Origin: Anaerolentibacter hominis
Lineage (GTDB): Bacteria; Bacillota; Clostridia; Lachnospirales; Lachnospiraceae
Length of the DNA stretch: 64,000 bases
Direction of reading: 5' to 3'
Assembly: GCF_032380675.1 (NCBI RefSeq)
Contig: NZ_JAWDIX010000001.1
Span: 186,001 to 250,000 of the forward strand
A program made the translations under genes and the position numbers. This document shows positions 56,764-64,000 of this stretch, in pieces; positions within the stretch are counted from its first letter, which is position 1, and each line of letters begins with the position of its first letter. The notes beneath the pieces were generated by a model, which had not been told where the DNA came from, did not search any database, and was given only the letters and a program-made list of their open reading frames with translations.

Positions 56764-57498
56764 TTGATTGAACGGTTTGTAGCTCTGGATCTGGAGACGA
56801 CAGGCCTGGACCCGGAGAAGGATAGTATTATTGAGGTGGGGGCTGCCCGCATTGTGAACCGGAGGATAACGGGCAAGTTCTGTGCTCTGATTAATCCGGG
56901 ACGCCCGCTCCCGGAGAGAATCGTGAAGCTGACCGGCATCACAGATACTATGCTTGCATCTGCTCCTGCGGCGGAACCCGTGCTTTTCGCGCTGTATGAT
57001 TTTCTGGGAACGGATATCCTGCTGGGCCATAACATTTTATTTGATTACAGTTTTTTAAAAAAGTATTACAGCACCAAAAAGATGGAATTTAACCGGATGG
57101 GAATGGATACATTAAGATTAGCCAGGAAATTCTGCGCAGACAGAGAAAGTAAAAGCCTGTCCAGTATGTGCGGCTATTATCATATTACGAATGCCAACGC
57201 ACACAGAGCCTATGACGATGCGGTGACGGCGGCAGGGTTGTTTTTTAAACTTGCAGAGGAGTTCGGGGAAGCAGATGCCGGAGCTTTTGATCCGGAAAGT
57301 CTGGAGTTCAAACCCAAAAAGCAGGGACCGATTACTGCTGCTCAGAAAAAATACTTGAATGATTTAATAAAATATCATAGAATGAACATAAATGGCCTGT
57401 TGGAAGCTGTCGAAAAAACACAGGTGGAACAGCTGACCAAGAGCGAAGCCTCCCGCATGATCGACAGGATTATTCTTGAGTTTGGCAAGATGGTCTGA
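56764..57498 (+). CDS. DEDDh 3'-5' exonuclease (DnaQ/PolC-type)
   Basis: 244 residues. Exonuclease motifs: ALDLETTGLDPEKD (motif I, DxE), GHNILFDYSFL (motif II, Asp) and NANAHRAYDDAVTA (motif III, His and Asp). The C-terminal ~70 residues (AAQKKYLNDLIKYHRMNING) are an extra helical part. It resembles the proofreading domain of DNA polymerase III but stands alone, so a repair or RNA/DNA trimming role is likely. It starts at a TTG one base after the nth stop codon and is co-transcribed with nth. Confidence 0.9.
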   Translation: MIERFVALDLETTGLDPEKDSIIEVGAARIVNRRITGKFCALINPGRPLPERIVKLTGITDTMLASAPAAEPVLFALYDFLGTDILLGHNILFDYSFLKKYYSTKKMEFNRMGMDTLRLARKFCADRESKSLSSMCGYYHITNANAHRAYDDAVTAAGLFFKLAEEFGEADAGAFDPESLEFKPKKQGPITAAQKKYLNDLIKYHRMNINGLLEAVEKTQVEQLTKSEASRMIDRIILEFGKMV

Positions 57499-57600
57499 TC
57501 GGAATTGGGCTCCTTCGGGTGCATAAAGGAACTACATATTACTCAAGCTATAAAAGACGGCCGGATTTCTGACCGCACAAAGAAAGGGTTGGGATTTTCC

Positions 57601-57708
57601 ATGAATTTTTTCAGTAGTAAAACGAAGAAGATTATATCGACAGTTATTATTGTTCTGCTTATTATCGCAATGGTGATTCCGTCGATTATCAGTATATTTC
57701 AATTGTAA
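57601..57708 (+). CDS. Small single-pass membrane protein
   Basis: 35 residues: MNFFSSKTKKIIS followed by a hydrophobic helix (TVIIVLLIIAMVIPSIISI). The frame is open upstream to 57505, but the sequence before the ATG at 57601 shows no conserved or hydrophobic character. Its form fits tiny Firmicutes membrane proteins such as DUF4044, without certainty. It lies 29 bases before the VanW-type gene and may share its transcript. Confidence 0.6.
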   Translation: MNFFSSKTKKIISTVIIVLLIIAMVIPSIISIFQL

Positions 57709-57737
57709 GATCACGAAGGAAAGGCACGGGTGTTTGA

Positions 57738-59333
57738 ATGAAGAAACTTAACAAAGCATGCATATATCTTTTTGCATTCCTGTTTCTGTTCCTTCTGTCC
57801 GGCAGCGGCTCCCGCGTACGGGCGGCTGAGGTTAATAATACGGCGCCGAAGGGGATTTATATTGCTTCCCTGGATGTGAGCGGGAAGACAGAAGAAGAGA
57901 TTGTATCCGAACTGGATCAGTATAAAGAGACACTGAATAAAACCAAGCTTAAACTGGATGTAAGCGGCACGGTGAAGGAGATTACACTGGCGAAGCTGGG
58001 TTTTATTCTGGAAGATAAAGAGCTGGCGAAGGAAGCGGTGACGGTCGGACAGACCGGCAACCTGATTAAGCGCTTTAAAGTTATCAAGGATCTGGAACGA
58101 GAGCCTCTCACTCTGGAACCTGAATACTCCATTGATGAAGCGAAGGTTGATTCATTTATTAAAAAATGCGCGAAGCTGGATGTGAAGGCTAAAAATGCCG
58201 GATTATCCAGGGAAAACGGACAGTTTGTCTATACCGATGCTGCGGTGGGTAAAACCCTCAATGCAGAAGAAACCAAGAAGGCTATTTATGAGGCAGTTGA
58301 GAATGGCGTGAACGGCGAGGATCTGAGTGCTGCCGCGGTTGTGGAGGAAGAGCAGCCCAAGTATACGCTTGAAGATGTGAAGCAGTGTAATTCTGTGATT
58401 GGAACCTATACGACCAATTTTGTATCCTCCAACTCCAACCGGGCGGCCAACGTCGCGAATGGCGCCAGACTAATCAACGGGAGCGTCATATATCCGGGAG
58501 AAGAATTCTCCGTATATAAAGCGGTTTCTCCGTTTACCTCTGCTAACGGATACTTTATGGCCGGCGCATACCAGAACGGTGAAGTAATCGACAGTATGGG
58601 AGGCGGAATCTGCCAGGTGTCTACGACCCTCTATAATTCCGTGCTGTATGCAGAGCTGGAGGTTACCCAGAGATCGGAACATTCCATGATTGTCACTTAC
58701 GTGGAACCGGCCAGGGATGCGGCGATATCCGGCACTTACAAGGACCTGAAATTTGTAAATAACACGGGTGCGCCGATTTATATTGAGGGATATACTCAGA
58801 ACAGAAATATTACCTTTACGATTTATGGGAAGGCCAAGGAACCGGGACGGGAAGTGAAGCTTATATCTGAGACTACAGGTATTACACAGCCTGGCAAGGA
58901 TAAGGAGACGAAGGACCCGACGAAACCGGAAGGTTACCGCAAGGTGACGCAAAGTGCCCATATTGGCAAAACAGCCGTACTGTACCGTGCTATTCTCCAG
59001 GATGGCAAGGAGATCAGCAGGGAGCTTGTCAATAAGAGCAGCTATATGGCCTCTCCGCGCTATGTTACCGTTGGGACAAAGAAGGAAGAGCCGGAAGAGG
59101 ACGAGAAGGACGATCCGGATAAGGATACTGGGAAAGATACTGGTAAAGATGCCGGGAAGGATACCGGGAAAGATACGGGTAAGGATACCGGAAAAGATAC
59201 CGGAACGGATACGGGTAAGGATACCGGAAAAGATACTGGCAAAGATGCCGGAACAGACACCGGAAATGTTGATAACGGCGGCAATTCCGGAGCAGAGGGA
59301 ACTGCTTCTGAGAATCAGGAAGAGCAGGAATAG
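57738..59333 (+). CDS. VanW-family secreted protein with peptidoglycan-binding-like domain and Lys-Asp-Thr-Gly tail
   Basis: 531 residues with a signal peptide (about 1-30). A PG_binding_4-like region (about 35-215; GIYIASLDVSGKTEEEI) leads into the VanW domain (about 220-370: NRAANVANGARLINGSVIYP, GYFMAGAYQNGEVIDSMGGG, ICQVSTTLYNSVLYAELEV, the RSEHSMIVTYVEPARDAAI part). A G5-like stretch follows. The tail (about 455-515) is a KDTG repeat that may reach through or bind the wall. VanW is of unknown function, named from a vancomycin-resistance cluster; no resistance genes are near. Confidence 0.9.
   Translation: MKKLNKACIYLFAFLFLFLLSGSGSRVRAAEVNNTAPKGIYIASLDVSGKTEEEIVSELDQYKETLNKTKLKLDVSGTVKEITLAKLGFILEDKELAKEAVTVGQTGNLIKRFKVIKDLEREPLTLEPEYSIDEAKVDSFIKKCAKLDVKAKNAGLSRENGQFVYTDAAVGKTLNAEETKKAIYEAVENGVNGEDLSAAAVVEEEQPKYTLEDVKQCNSVIGTYTTNFVSSNSNRAANVANGARLINGSVIYPGEEFSVYKAVSPFTSANGYFMAGAYQNGEVIDSMGGGICQVSTTLYNSVLYAELEVTQRSEHSMIVTYVEPARDAAISGTYKDLKFVNNTGAPIYIEGYTQNRNITFTIYGKAKEPGREVKLISETTGITQPGKDKETKDPTKPEGYRKVTQSAHIGKTAVLYRAILQDGKEISRELVNKSSYMASPRYVTVGTKKEEPEEDEKDDPDKDTGKDTGKDAGKDTGKDTGKDTGKDTGTDTGKDTGKDTGKDAGTDTGNVDNGGNSGAEGTASENQEEQE
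59121..59265 (+). repeat. Tandem GATACCGGTAAG-type repeat coding the KDTG tail
   Basis: Twelve-base units coding Lys-Asp-Thr/Ala-Gly, about 12 copies with third-base changes and a few Thr-Asp-Thr-Gly variants. Confidence 0.88.
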
Positions 59334-59385
59334 CTGCTGTTGGGAGAATCACATAATTATTTATGATATTGAAACGGGAGGATTG

Positions 59386-59439
59386 ATGTCAGTCAATCTT
59401 CCCGATTTGTTAAAAGAACAGGAAAGAAATGTGAGATAG
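59386..59439 (+). CDS. Possible 17-residue leader peptide
   Basis: ATG at 59386 with GGGAGG just upstream starts a 17-codon frame (MSVNLPDLLKEQERNVR) ending two bases before the ATG of the AIR-synthase-like gene. That gene has no strong ribosome site of its own, so the short frame could supply it by translational coupling. Low complexity of evidence; it may be chance. Confidence 0.35.
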   Translation: MSVNLPDLLKEQERNVR

Positions 59440-59441
59440 AG

Positions 59442-60425
59442 ATGAAGATTGGCAAAGTACCGGAGAATGTCCTGAAACGGACGGTTTTGAAACAAATACA
59501 CCACACCCGCGAGGAAGTTCTGGTTGGAGCTGGTGTGGGCGAAGACTGCGCGGTAGCCGCTCTGAAAGAGGGAGAGGTGTATGTCCTGTCCACCGATCCG
59601 ATCACCGGAGCAATTAATGAGATTGGCAAGCTGGCCATTCACATAACAGCGAATGATATCGCAGCAGGCGGGGCGGAACCGTTCGGCGTGATGCTGACGA
59701 TCCTTCTGCCTGACGGGACGGAGGAAGCGCAGCTTCGGGATATGATGAAGGATATGGAGAATACCTGCAAAGATCTGGATATTCAGATTATGGGAGGCCA
59801 TACGGAGATTACCAAGGTTGTTACACAACCGGTTGTTATGGTAACCGGAATGGGCAAAGCCAGAGAAGAGTCCCTGGCGCTTTCCAGGTCCATGAAGCCG
59901 GGGCAGGAGCTGGTGATGACCAAGTGGGCAGGACTGGAAGGAACGGCTATACTGGCATCGGAACGCTATGATGAATTATGCGGGGCGCTGCCTTATGAAC
60001 TGGTAGATCAGGCGAAAGCAATGATAGATTCTATTTCTGTTGTGAAGGATGCCAGGGTCGCAGCCTCTCTGGGGATACATGCGATGCACGATATTACGGA
60101 GGGCGGAGTGTTCGGCGCTCTCTGGGAAGTGGCTGAGGCATCCGGGACAGGGCTGGAAGTGGACCTTAGAAAAATTCCGCTGAAACAGGAGACGGTAGAA
60201 ATTTGTGAATACTATGATCTGAATCCCTATATGCTTATTTCCAGCGGCTGTCTGCTGATGTCTGCGGACCGCGGCAGTCTTCTGGCAGAAACACTGGCGA
60301 AAGAGGGAATACCCGCCGCTGTGATCGGCCGGGTAACGGAAGGGAATGACCGCATCATTATAAATGGGGAAGAAAAGCGATTTCTGACTCCCCCGGCTAG
60401 TGATGAGTTATATAAAATTATATAA
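59442..60425 (+). CDS. AIR synthase-like protein (PurM/HypE/ThiL fold)
   Basis: 327 residues. N-terminal half: GAGVGEDCAVAAL, STDPITGAI and the signature TANDIAAGGAEPFGVMLTIL. C-terminal half: MHDITEGGVFGALWEVAEAS. It resembles HypE but lacks the C-terminal Cys used in cyanide-ligand synthesis, and no hydrogenase maturation genes are near. The fold binds ATP and activates a carbonyl or phosphate; substrate unknown. The next gene (Lrp type) starts 15 bases later, suggesting one operon with the aminotransferase. Confidence 0.85.
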   Translation: MKIGKVPENVLKRTVLKQIHHTREEVLVGAGVGEDCAVAALKEGEVYVLSTDPITGAINEIGKLAIHITANDIAAGGAEPFGVMLTILLPDGTEEAQLRDMMKDMENTCKDLDIQIMGGHTEITKVVTQPVVMVTGMGKAREESLALSRSMKPGQELVMTKWAGLEGTAILASERYDELCGALPYELVDQAKAMIDSISVVKDARVAASLGIHAMHDITEGGVFGALWEVAEASGTGLEVDLRKIPLKQETVEICEYYDLNPYMLISSGCLLMSADRGSLLAETLAKEGIPAAVIGRVTEGNDRIIINGEEKRFLTPPASDELYKII

Positions 60426-60440
60426 GAAAGGAAGATGGTC

Positions 60441-60923
60441 ATGAGAGAAGAAATCCTGAAAATAATAGATAAGAACAGCAAAGTCGCCCCGGCGGATATT
60501 GCCGCCATGCTGGGCGCATCTGAGGCGGAAGTCGCCGCCGAGATCGTCCGTTTGGAGGAGGAGCAGATTATCTGTGGATATCCGACACTGATTAACTGGG
60601 ATAAGACAGACAGCGAAATTGTAACCGCGTTAATCGAAGTGAAAGTAACACCTCAGAGAGGGCAGGGCTTCGATAAGATTGCAGAACGTATCTATCGCTT
60701 TGATGAAGTATACGCCGTATATTTGATGTCGGGAGGATTTGACCTGACTGTGCTGATACAGGGGAAGAGCATGAAGGATGTGGCACGTTTTGTATCTGAA
60801 AAACTGGCGCCGATGGACTCAGTACTAAGCACTTCAACACACTTTGTTCTGAAAAAATATAAAGAACACGGGATGGAACTGGTACACTCAAAACAAGAAG
60901 GAAGGATGTTGATTACACCTTGA
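60441..60923 (+). CDS. Lrp/AsnC-family transcriptional regulator
   Basis: 160 residues: an N-terminal winged-helix (about 1-55; ILKIIDKNSKVAPADIAAML, ASEAEVAAEIVRLEEEQIIC) and a C-terminal RAM ligand domain (EIVTALIEVKVTPQRG, VYAVYLMSGGFDLTVLIQG). ATG 60441 is about 8 nt from AAAGGA; the in-frame ATG 60435 is too close. The TGA stop overlaps the TTG start of the aminotransferase, so it probably controls that gene in response to an amino acid. Confidence 0.92.
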   Translation: MREEILKIIDKNSKVAPADIAAMLGASEAEVAAEIVRLEEEQIICGYPTLINWDKTDSEIVTALIEVKVTPQRGQGFDKIAERIYRFDEVYAVYLMSGGFDLTVLIQGKSMKDVARFVSEKLAPMDSVLSTSTHFVLKKYKEHGMELVHSKQEGRMLITP

Positions 60924-62092
60924 GAAACCCATTATCACAAAAAGTAGTGACAATAGAGCCGTCAGGAATAAGAAAATTTTTCGATATTGTAAGTGAGATG
61001 AAGGATGCGATTTCACTCGGCGTTGGAGAACCGGATTTTGATACACCATGGCATATAAGGGAAGAAGGCGTATACTCTCTTGAAAGAGGACGTACCTTCT
61101 ATACATCTAATGCGGGGCTTAAGTCGTTAAAAGAGGAAATTTGTAAATATCTGAAGAGACGTTTTAATCTGAACTATGATTCAGAGCATGAAGTTATGGT
61201 TACGGTTGGCGGAAGTGAAGCCATAGACATAGGTCTGCGGGCTATGCTGGACCCGGGCGATGAAGTATTGATCCCGCAGCCCAGCTATGTTTCCTATCTG
61301 CCCTGTGTGACACTGGCGGATGGTGTTCCGGTCATCATTGAACTGAAGGAAGAGGATAAGTTCAAGCTGACCAGGCAGCAGCTCCTGGATGCGATTACAC
61401 CCAAAACCAAAGTGCTGATTTTGCCGTTTCCCAATAATCCTACCGGCTCGATTATGGACAGAGAAGATCTGGCCGATATCGTAGATGTTATTATCGACAA
61501 TGATCTGTTTGTGATCACGGATGAGATTTATTCTGAACTGACTTATTCCGGCAACCATGTTTCGATTGCGGAGTTTCCGGGAATGAAGGAAAGGACAGTC
61601 CTGATTAACGGCTTTTCCAAGTCCTATGCGATGACTGGATGGCGTCTGGGTTATACTTGTGCTCCGGCACAGATTCTGGCTCAGATGTTAAAGATTCATC
61701 AGTTTGCGATTATGTGCGCTCCTACCAACAGCCAGTATGCGGCTGTGGAAGCACTGAAAAACGGAGATGACGATGTGGTTACCATGAGGGAAGCTTACAA
61801 TCAGAGAAGAAGCTTTCTGGTAAAGGCGCTCCGTGATATCGGTATGGACTGTTTTGAACCGGAGGGTGCTTTTTACGTATTCCCCAATATAACCAAATTC
61901 GGGATGACTTCCGATGAATTTGCAAACCGGCTTCTTCAGGAGGAAAAAGTGGCGGTTGTTCCAGGCACCGCGTTTGGCGCCTGCGGGGAGGGCTTCTTAA
62001 GAGTTTCCTATGCGTATTCCATTGAGAATCTGAAAGAGGCACTGGAGCGTATTGAGCGTTTTACGAAAAGACATATGCCGGAGGGCAGATAA
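60920..62092 (+). CDS. PLP-dependent class I/II aminotransferase
   Basis: 390 residues of fold type I. Motifs: SLGVGEPDFDTPWHIREEG, YTSNAGLKSLKEEI, PNNPTGSI, DEIYSELTY, and the PLP-binding lysine in GFSKSYAMTGWRLGY; Arg for the carboxylate near GEGFLRVSYAYS. It resembles PatA/AspC-like enzymes acting on aspartate, alanine or aromatic amino acids. It is translationally coupled to the Lrp-type regulator (4-base overlap). Confidence 0.93.
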   Translation: MRNPLSQKVVTIEPSGIRKFFDIVSEMKDAISLGVGEPDFDTPWHIREEGVYSLERGRTFYTSNAGLKSLKEEICKYLKRRFNLNYDSEHEVMVTVGGSEAIDIGLRAMLDPGDEVLIPQPSYVSYLPCVTLADGVPVIIELKEEDKFKLTRQQLLDAITPKTKVLILPFPNNPTGSIMDREDLADIVDVIIDNDLFVITDEIYSELTYSGNHVSIAEFPGMKERTVLINGFSKSYAMTGWRLGYTCAPAQILAQMLKIHQFAIMCAPTNSQYAAVEALKNGDDDVVTMREAYNQRRSFLVKALRDIGMDCFEPEGAFYVFPNITKFGMTSDEFANRLLQEEKVAVVPGTAFGACGEGFLRVSYAYSIENLKEALERIERFTKRHMPEGR

Positions 62093-62157
62093 AACGTAAT
62101 CTGATACTGCAGCATCACATTCGTTTTAAATTCAAGAATAATAAGGGATGAATACCG

Positions 62158-62661
62158 ATGATAAATATTGTGCTTCATGAACCGGAGATACCGGCAAATA
62201 CCGGTAATATCGGGCGAACCTGTGTGGCTACAGGAAGCCGCCTGCACCTGATTGAACCGCTGGGTTTTCAGATTAATGAAAAACAGCTGAAGAGGGCCGG
62301 AATGGATTACTGGGATAAGCTTGATGTAACGGTTTATGATAATTACGCAGATTTTCTGGAGAGAAATCCCGGGGCCAGAATCTTTATGGCTACCACAAAA
62401 GCAAGACAAACCTATACAGAGGCGGAATTTCCGCCGGACTGTTATATTATGTTTGGAAAAGAAAGTGCCGGTATACCGGAGGAAATACTGGTGGAGCATG
62501 AGATGGACTGCATCAGAATCCCGATGATAGGGGATATTCGTTCTCTTAATCTGGCAAATTCTGTTGCCATTGTGCTGTATGAGGCTCTGAGACAAAACCA
62601 ATTTGATTCTATGAAGCTTCAGGGGGATCTGCACCGCCTGCATTGGAAAAGCGAAACATAA
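62158..62661 (+). CDS. trmL: tRNA (cytidine(34)-2'-O)-methyltransferase TrmL
   Basis: SPOUT methyltransferase that methylates the wobble base of tRNA-Leu isoacceptors. 167 residues. Motifs: IVLHEPEIPANTGNIGRTCV at the start, FGKESAGIPEEIL in the middle and IPMIGDIRSLNLANSVAIVL forming the knot. Length and motif order match TrmL/YibK. It is followed by a terminator. Confidence 0.94.
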   Translation: MINIVLHEPEIPANTGNIGRTCVATGSRLHLIEPLGFQINEKQLKRAGMDYWDKLDVTVYDNYADFLERNPGARIFMATTKARQTYTEAEFPPDCYIMFGKESAGIPEEILVEHEMDCIRIPMIGDIRSLNLANSVAIVLYEALRQNQFDSMKLQGDLHRLHWKSET

Positions 62662-62668
62662 GAATAAA

Positions 62669-62698
62669 CGCCAGTACGCTTTGCGGGCTGGCGTTTTC
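62669..62698 (+). terminator. Terminator after trmL
   Basis: CGCCAG pairs with CTGGCG, extended by CGC/GCG inside, followed by TTTT. The convergent kinase gene ends at its edge. Confidence 0.82.
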
Positions 62699-64000
62699 TA
62701 TTGCTGCGGAAAGTCATGTTCCTTTTGAAATGGATCTTTCAGGGGAATGGTTACTTCGATTACTGTGATGGTATCCTGATGATAAACATGGAGGATGCCG
62801 TGATAGGACAGGACTATTTTGCGGATATGCTCAAGACTGCCGTAGGTCTTTACTTCTCCTTTTCTGCGGAAGGTAAAAGAATGACTCCGGGTTTGAACAG
62901 GGACAGCTGCACTGCTGTATTCCAACTGAAGAACAAGGACCGTATCGGTTGCATCCATCTGAAGGTCTACATAACCGATTCCGGCGGGAGCGGTAAGTGC
63001 GGCCTCACCGGCATATTGAAGCAGATCTCCCAGTATGAGACATAAATCGGAGTCGGTAAAGGGTGTCTTGTCCACGCGGACATCATAGTGAAACGCCACT
63101 CCGGCGCTGGTAAGAGTATGTTTGGCCTGAGTCAGGAGCGCCGACAGGACAATGTTGTCGAGAAGAACGATGTTATCCATATTTCCGATCAAACCGCTGA
63201 TTCTGGAAATAAATTGTTCTGCTTCCTCTGTCCTGCCGGCAGCCAGATAAGATTCCATCGTGGCAAGATTATTTTTAATATCATGGCGGAGAGATCGCAG
63301 CGTGTCGAAATTATTTTTCAGATCTTCATAATACCTGTCCTGTACCTTCGCAATTTCCAGTTTGCGTCTGGCATCCAGTTCAGACTGAAAACGCTGGACG
63401 GAATGGGTATATAGAGCTACGATAATCAGAATGATCAGCAGCACACAGACAAAAATCACACCGATCAGCTGTTCAAATGATTCTTTTGAGTAAGAAGCGG
63501 TACTATAATATTTAATTACGAATAACAGAAAAACCGAGGATAGCAGAATAATTGCCAGAACATTTTTCAGGTAAGGATTTTTGGCAGCAGGTGCATGTCT
63601 GTCACGGACGATCCGGAGCAGCAGATAGAGAATCATGTGGGAAAGCAAATCTGCAAGACACATAAACAGCGGGTCATATACAGCTTCCCCGATGGAGATA
63701 TGAAGAATTCGAAAGAGAAGGGGAAGCAGCAGGACGGAGAAGAGCGCAATCAGTACCGGTTCCAGCAGTGAATAAGATATCTTCAACAGGACCGAACCGG
63801 TAAAACAGATACATAGAAAAGAAATATGAACCAGAGTGAAAAGGATCATATCGATCAAACGTCTGAATAAGAAAACGGTAGACAGCGCCGATAGAAGAAT
63901 AATAAGAAGAATACAGAAATTAAAATACAACCGGTACTTCTTCTGATCCAGCCGAGCGGGTTTGCGAAAGCATTTATATAATTCAACATAGAGAACAAAA
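62698..64000 (-). CDS. GHKL-type sensor kinase, possibly inactive, 5' end outside window
   Basis: At least 433 residues; the frame stays open to the right edge (first visible residues FVLYVELYKCFRKPARLDQK), so the start is missing. Several membrane spans, then a helical linker and the phospho-acceptor-like LRSLRHDIKNNLATMESYL. The ATPase part is unusual: the N box reads CLILGDLLQYAGEAAL, with Asp and Tyr where active GHKL kinases have Asn residues (GNLLDNAIEA), and no clear G box GxGL is seen. It may bind no ATP and act as a phosphatase or scaffold. Its partner regulator may lie beyond the edge. Confidence 0.82.
   Translation of the reverse strand, partial: FVLYVELYKCFRKPARLDQKKYRLYFNFCILLIILLSALSTVFLFRRLIDMILFTLVHISFLCICFTGSVLLKISYSLLEPVLIALFSVLLLPLLFRILHISIGEAVYDPLFMCLADLLSHMILYLLLRIVRDRHAPAAKNPYLKNVLAIILLSSVFLLFVIKYYSTASYSKESFEQLIGVIFVCVLLIILIIVALYTHSVQRFQSELDARRKLEIAKVQDRYYEDLKNNFDTLRSLRHDIKNNLATMESYLAAGRTEEAEQFISRISGLIGNMDNIVLLDNIVLSALLTQAKHTLTSAGVAFHYDVRVDKTPFTDSDLCLILGDLLQYAGEAALTAPAGIGYVDLQMDATDTVLVLQLEYSSAAVPVQTRSHSFTFRRKGEVKTYGSLEHIRKIVLSYHGILHVYHQDTITVIEVTIPLKDPFQKEHDFPQQ

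Overview
The window looks like a chromosomal segment of a spore-forming Clostridia, most likely a gut Lachnospiraceae. It carries a Firmicutes sporulation/division block in canonical order (mazG, HU, rqcP, yabP, yabQ, divIC, spoIIE, tilS, hpt, ftsH), spoVT, and clostridial families such as DUF4317, UPF0251/DUF134, VanW-type surface proteins and CAP-domain proteins. Genus and species cannot be fixed from this sequence alone.

Layout. 1-625: 5' part of a URO-D-like protein, cut by the window edge. 935-4105: spoVT, then a DUF1537-type acid-sugar kinase with a PdxA-like dehydrogenase. 4264-12746: the housekeeping/sporulation block, with a sigma-E-like promoter before yabP and a long-spaced Spo0A-type promoter before spoIIE. 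12958-17270: a GH13 glucosidase, tRNA-Tyr and tRNA-Leu, a small secreted Cys/His-rich peptide, and an ECF sigma/anti-sigma pair with a His-rich tail. 17553-45853: a large surface-structure locus (below). 45943-48073: a Cd/Zn-type P-type ATPase with a separate HMA protein. 48364-49936: an AT-rich HipA-like kinase plus HIRAN-protein pair, probably acquired. 50084-53933: a DUF4317 protein and two tandem secreted CAP-domain proteins. 54087-62661: tRNA-Phe, a B12-binding radical SAM protein, nth, an exonuclease, a VanW protein, an AIR-synthase-like protein, an Lrp regulator with an aminotransferase, and trmL. 62698-64000: a degenerate GHKL sensor kinase, cut by the right edge.

The most interesting region is 17553-45853. 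A sensor kinase and a membrane-anchored surface protein are divergent from a LytTR response regulator. Next comes a tyrosine recombinase, with its gene and a strong outward-facing promoter enclosed by two 27-bp sites. These have 11-bp arms and 5-bp spacers that are reverse complements of each other (AAACC and GGTTT), which is the arrangement expected of an invertible promoter. In the orientation given, the promoter faces a run of 12 co-directional genes: a DivIVA-like coiled coil, a type I signal peptidase, a 3,676-residue GLUG/beta-helix protein, five related single-pass membrane proteins, three secreted proteins sharing a beta-rich domain with the C-terminus of the giant protein, and a PDN-repeat membrane protein. 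An EAL c-di-GMP phosphodiesterase closes the run, followed by a UPF0251 gene. I infer a phase-variable extracellular fibre or adhesin with its own signal peptidase and a c-di-GMP output. I do not recognise it as a described system, but no database search was possible.

The intergenic regions also hold structured repeats: arrays of triloop mini-hairpins joined by GTGAAA linkers (before mazG, tilS and nth), and a TTACAATAA-hairpin repeat in two copies whose stems differ by paired changes.
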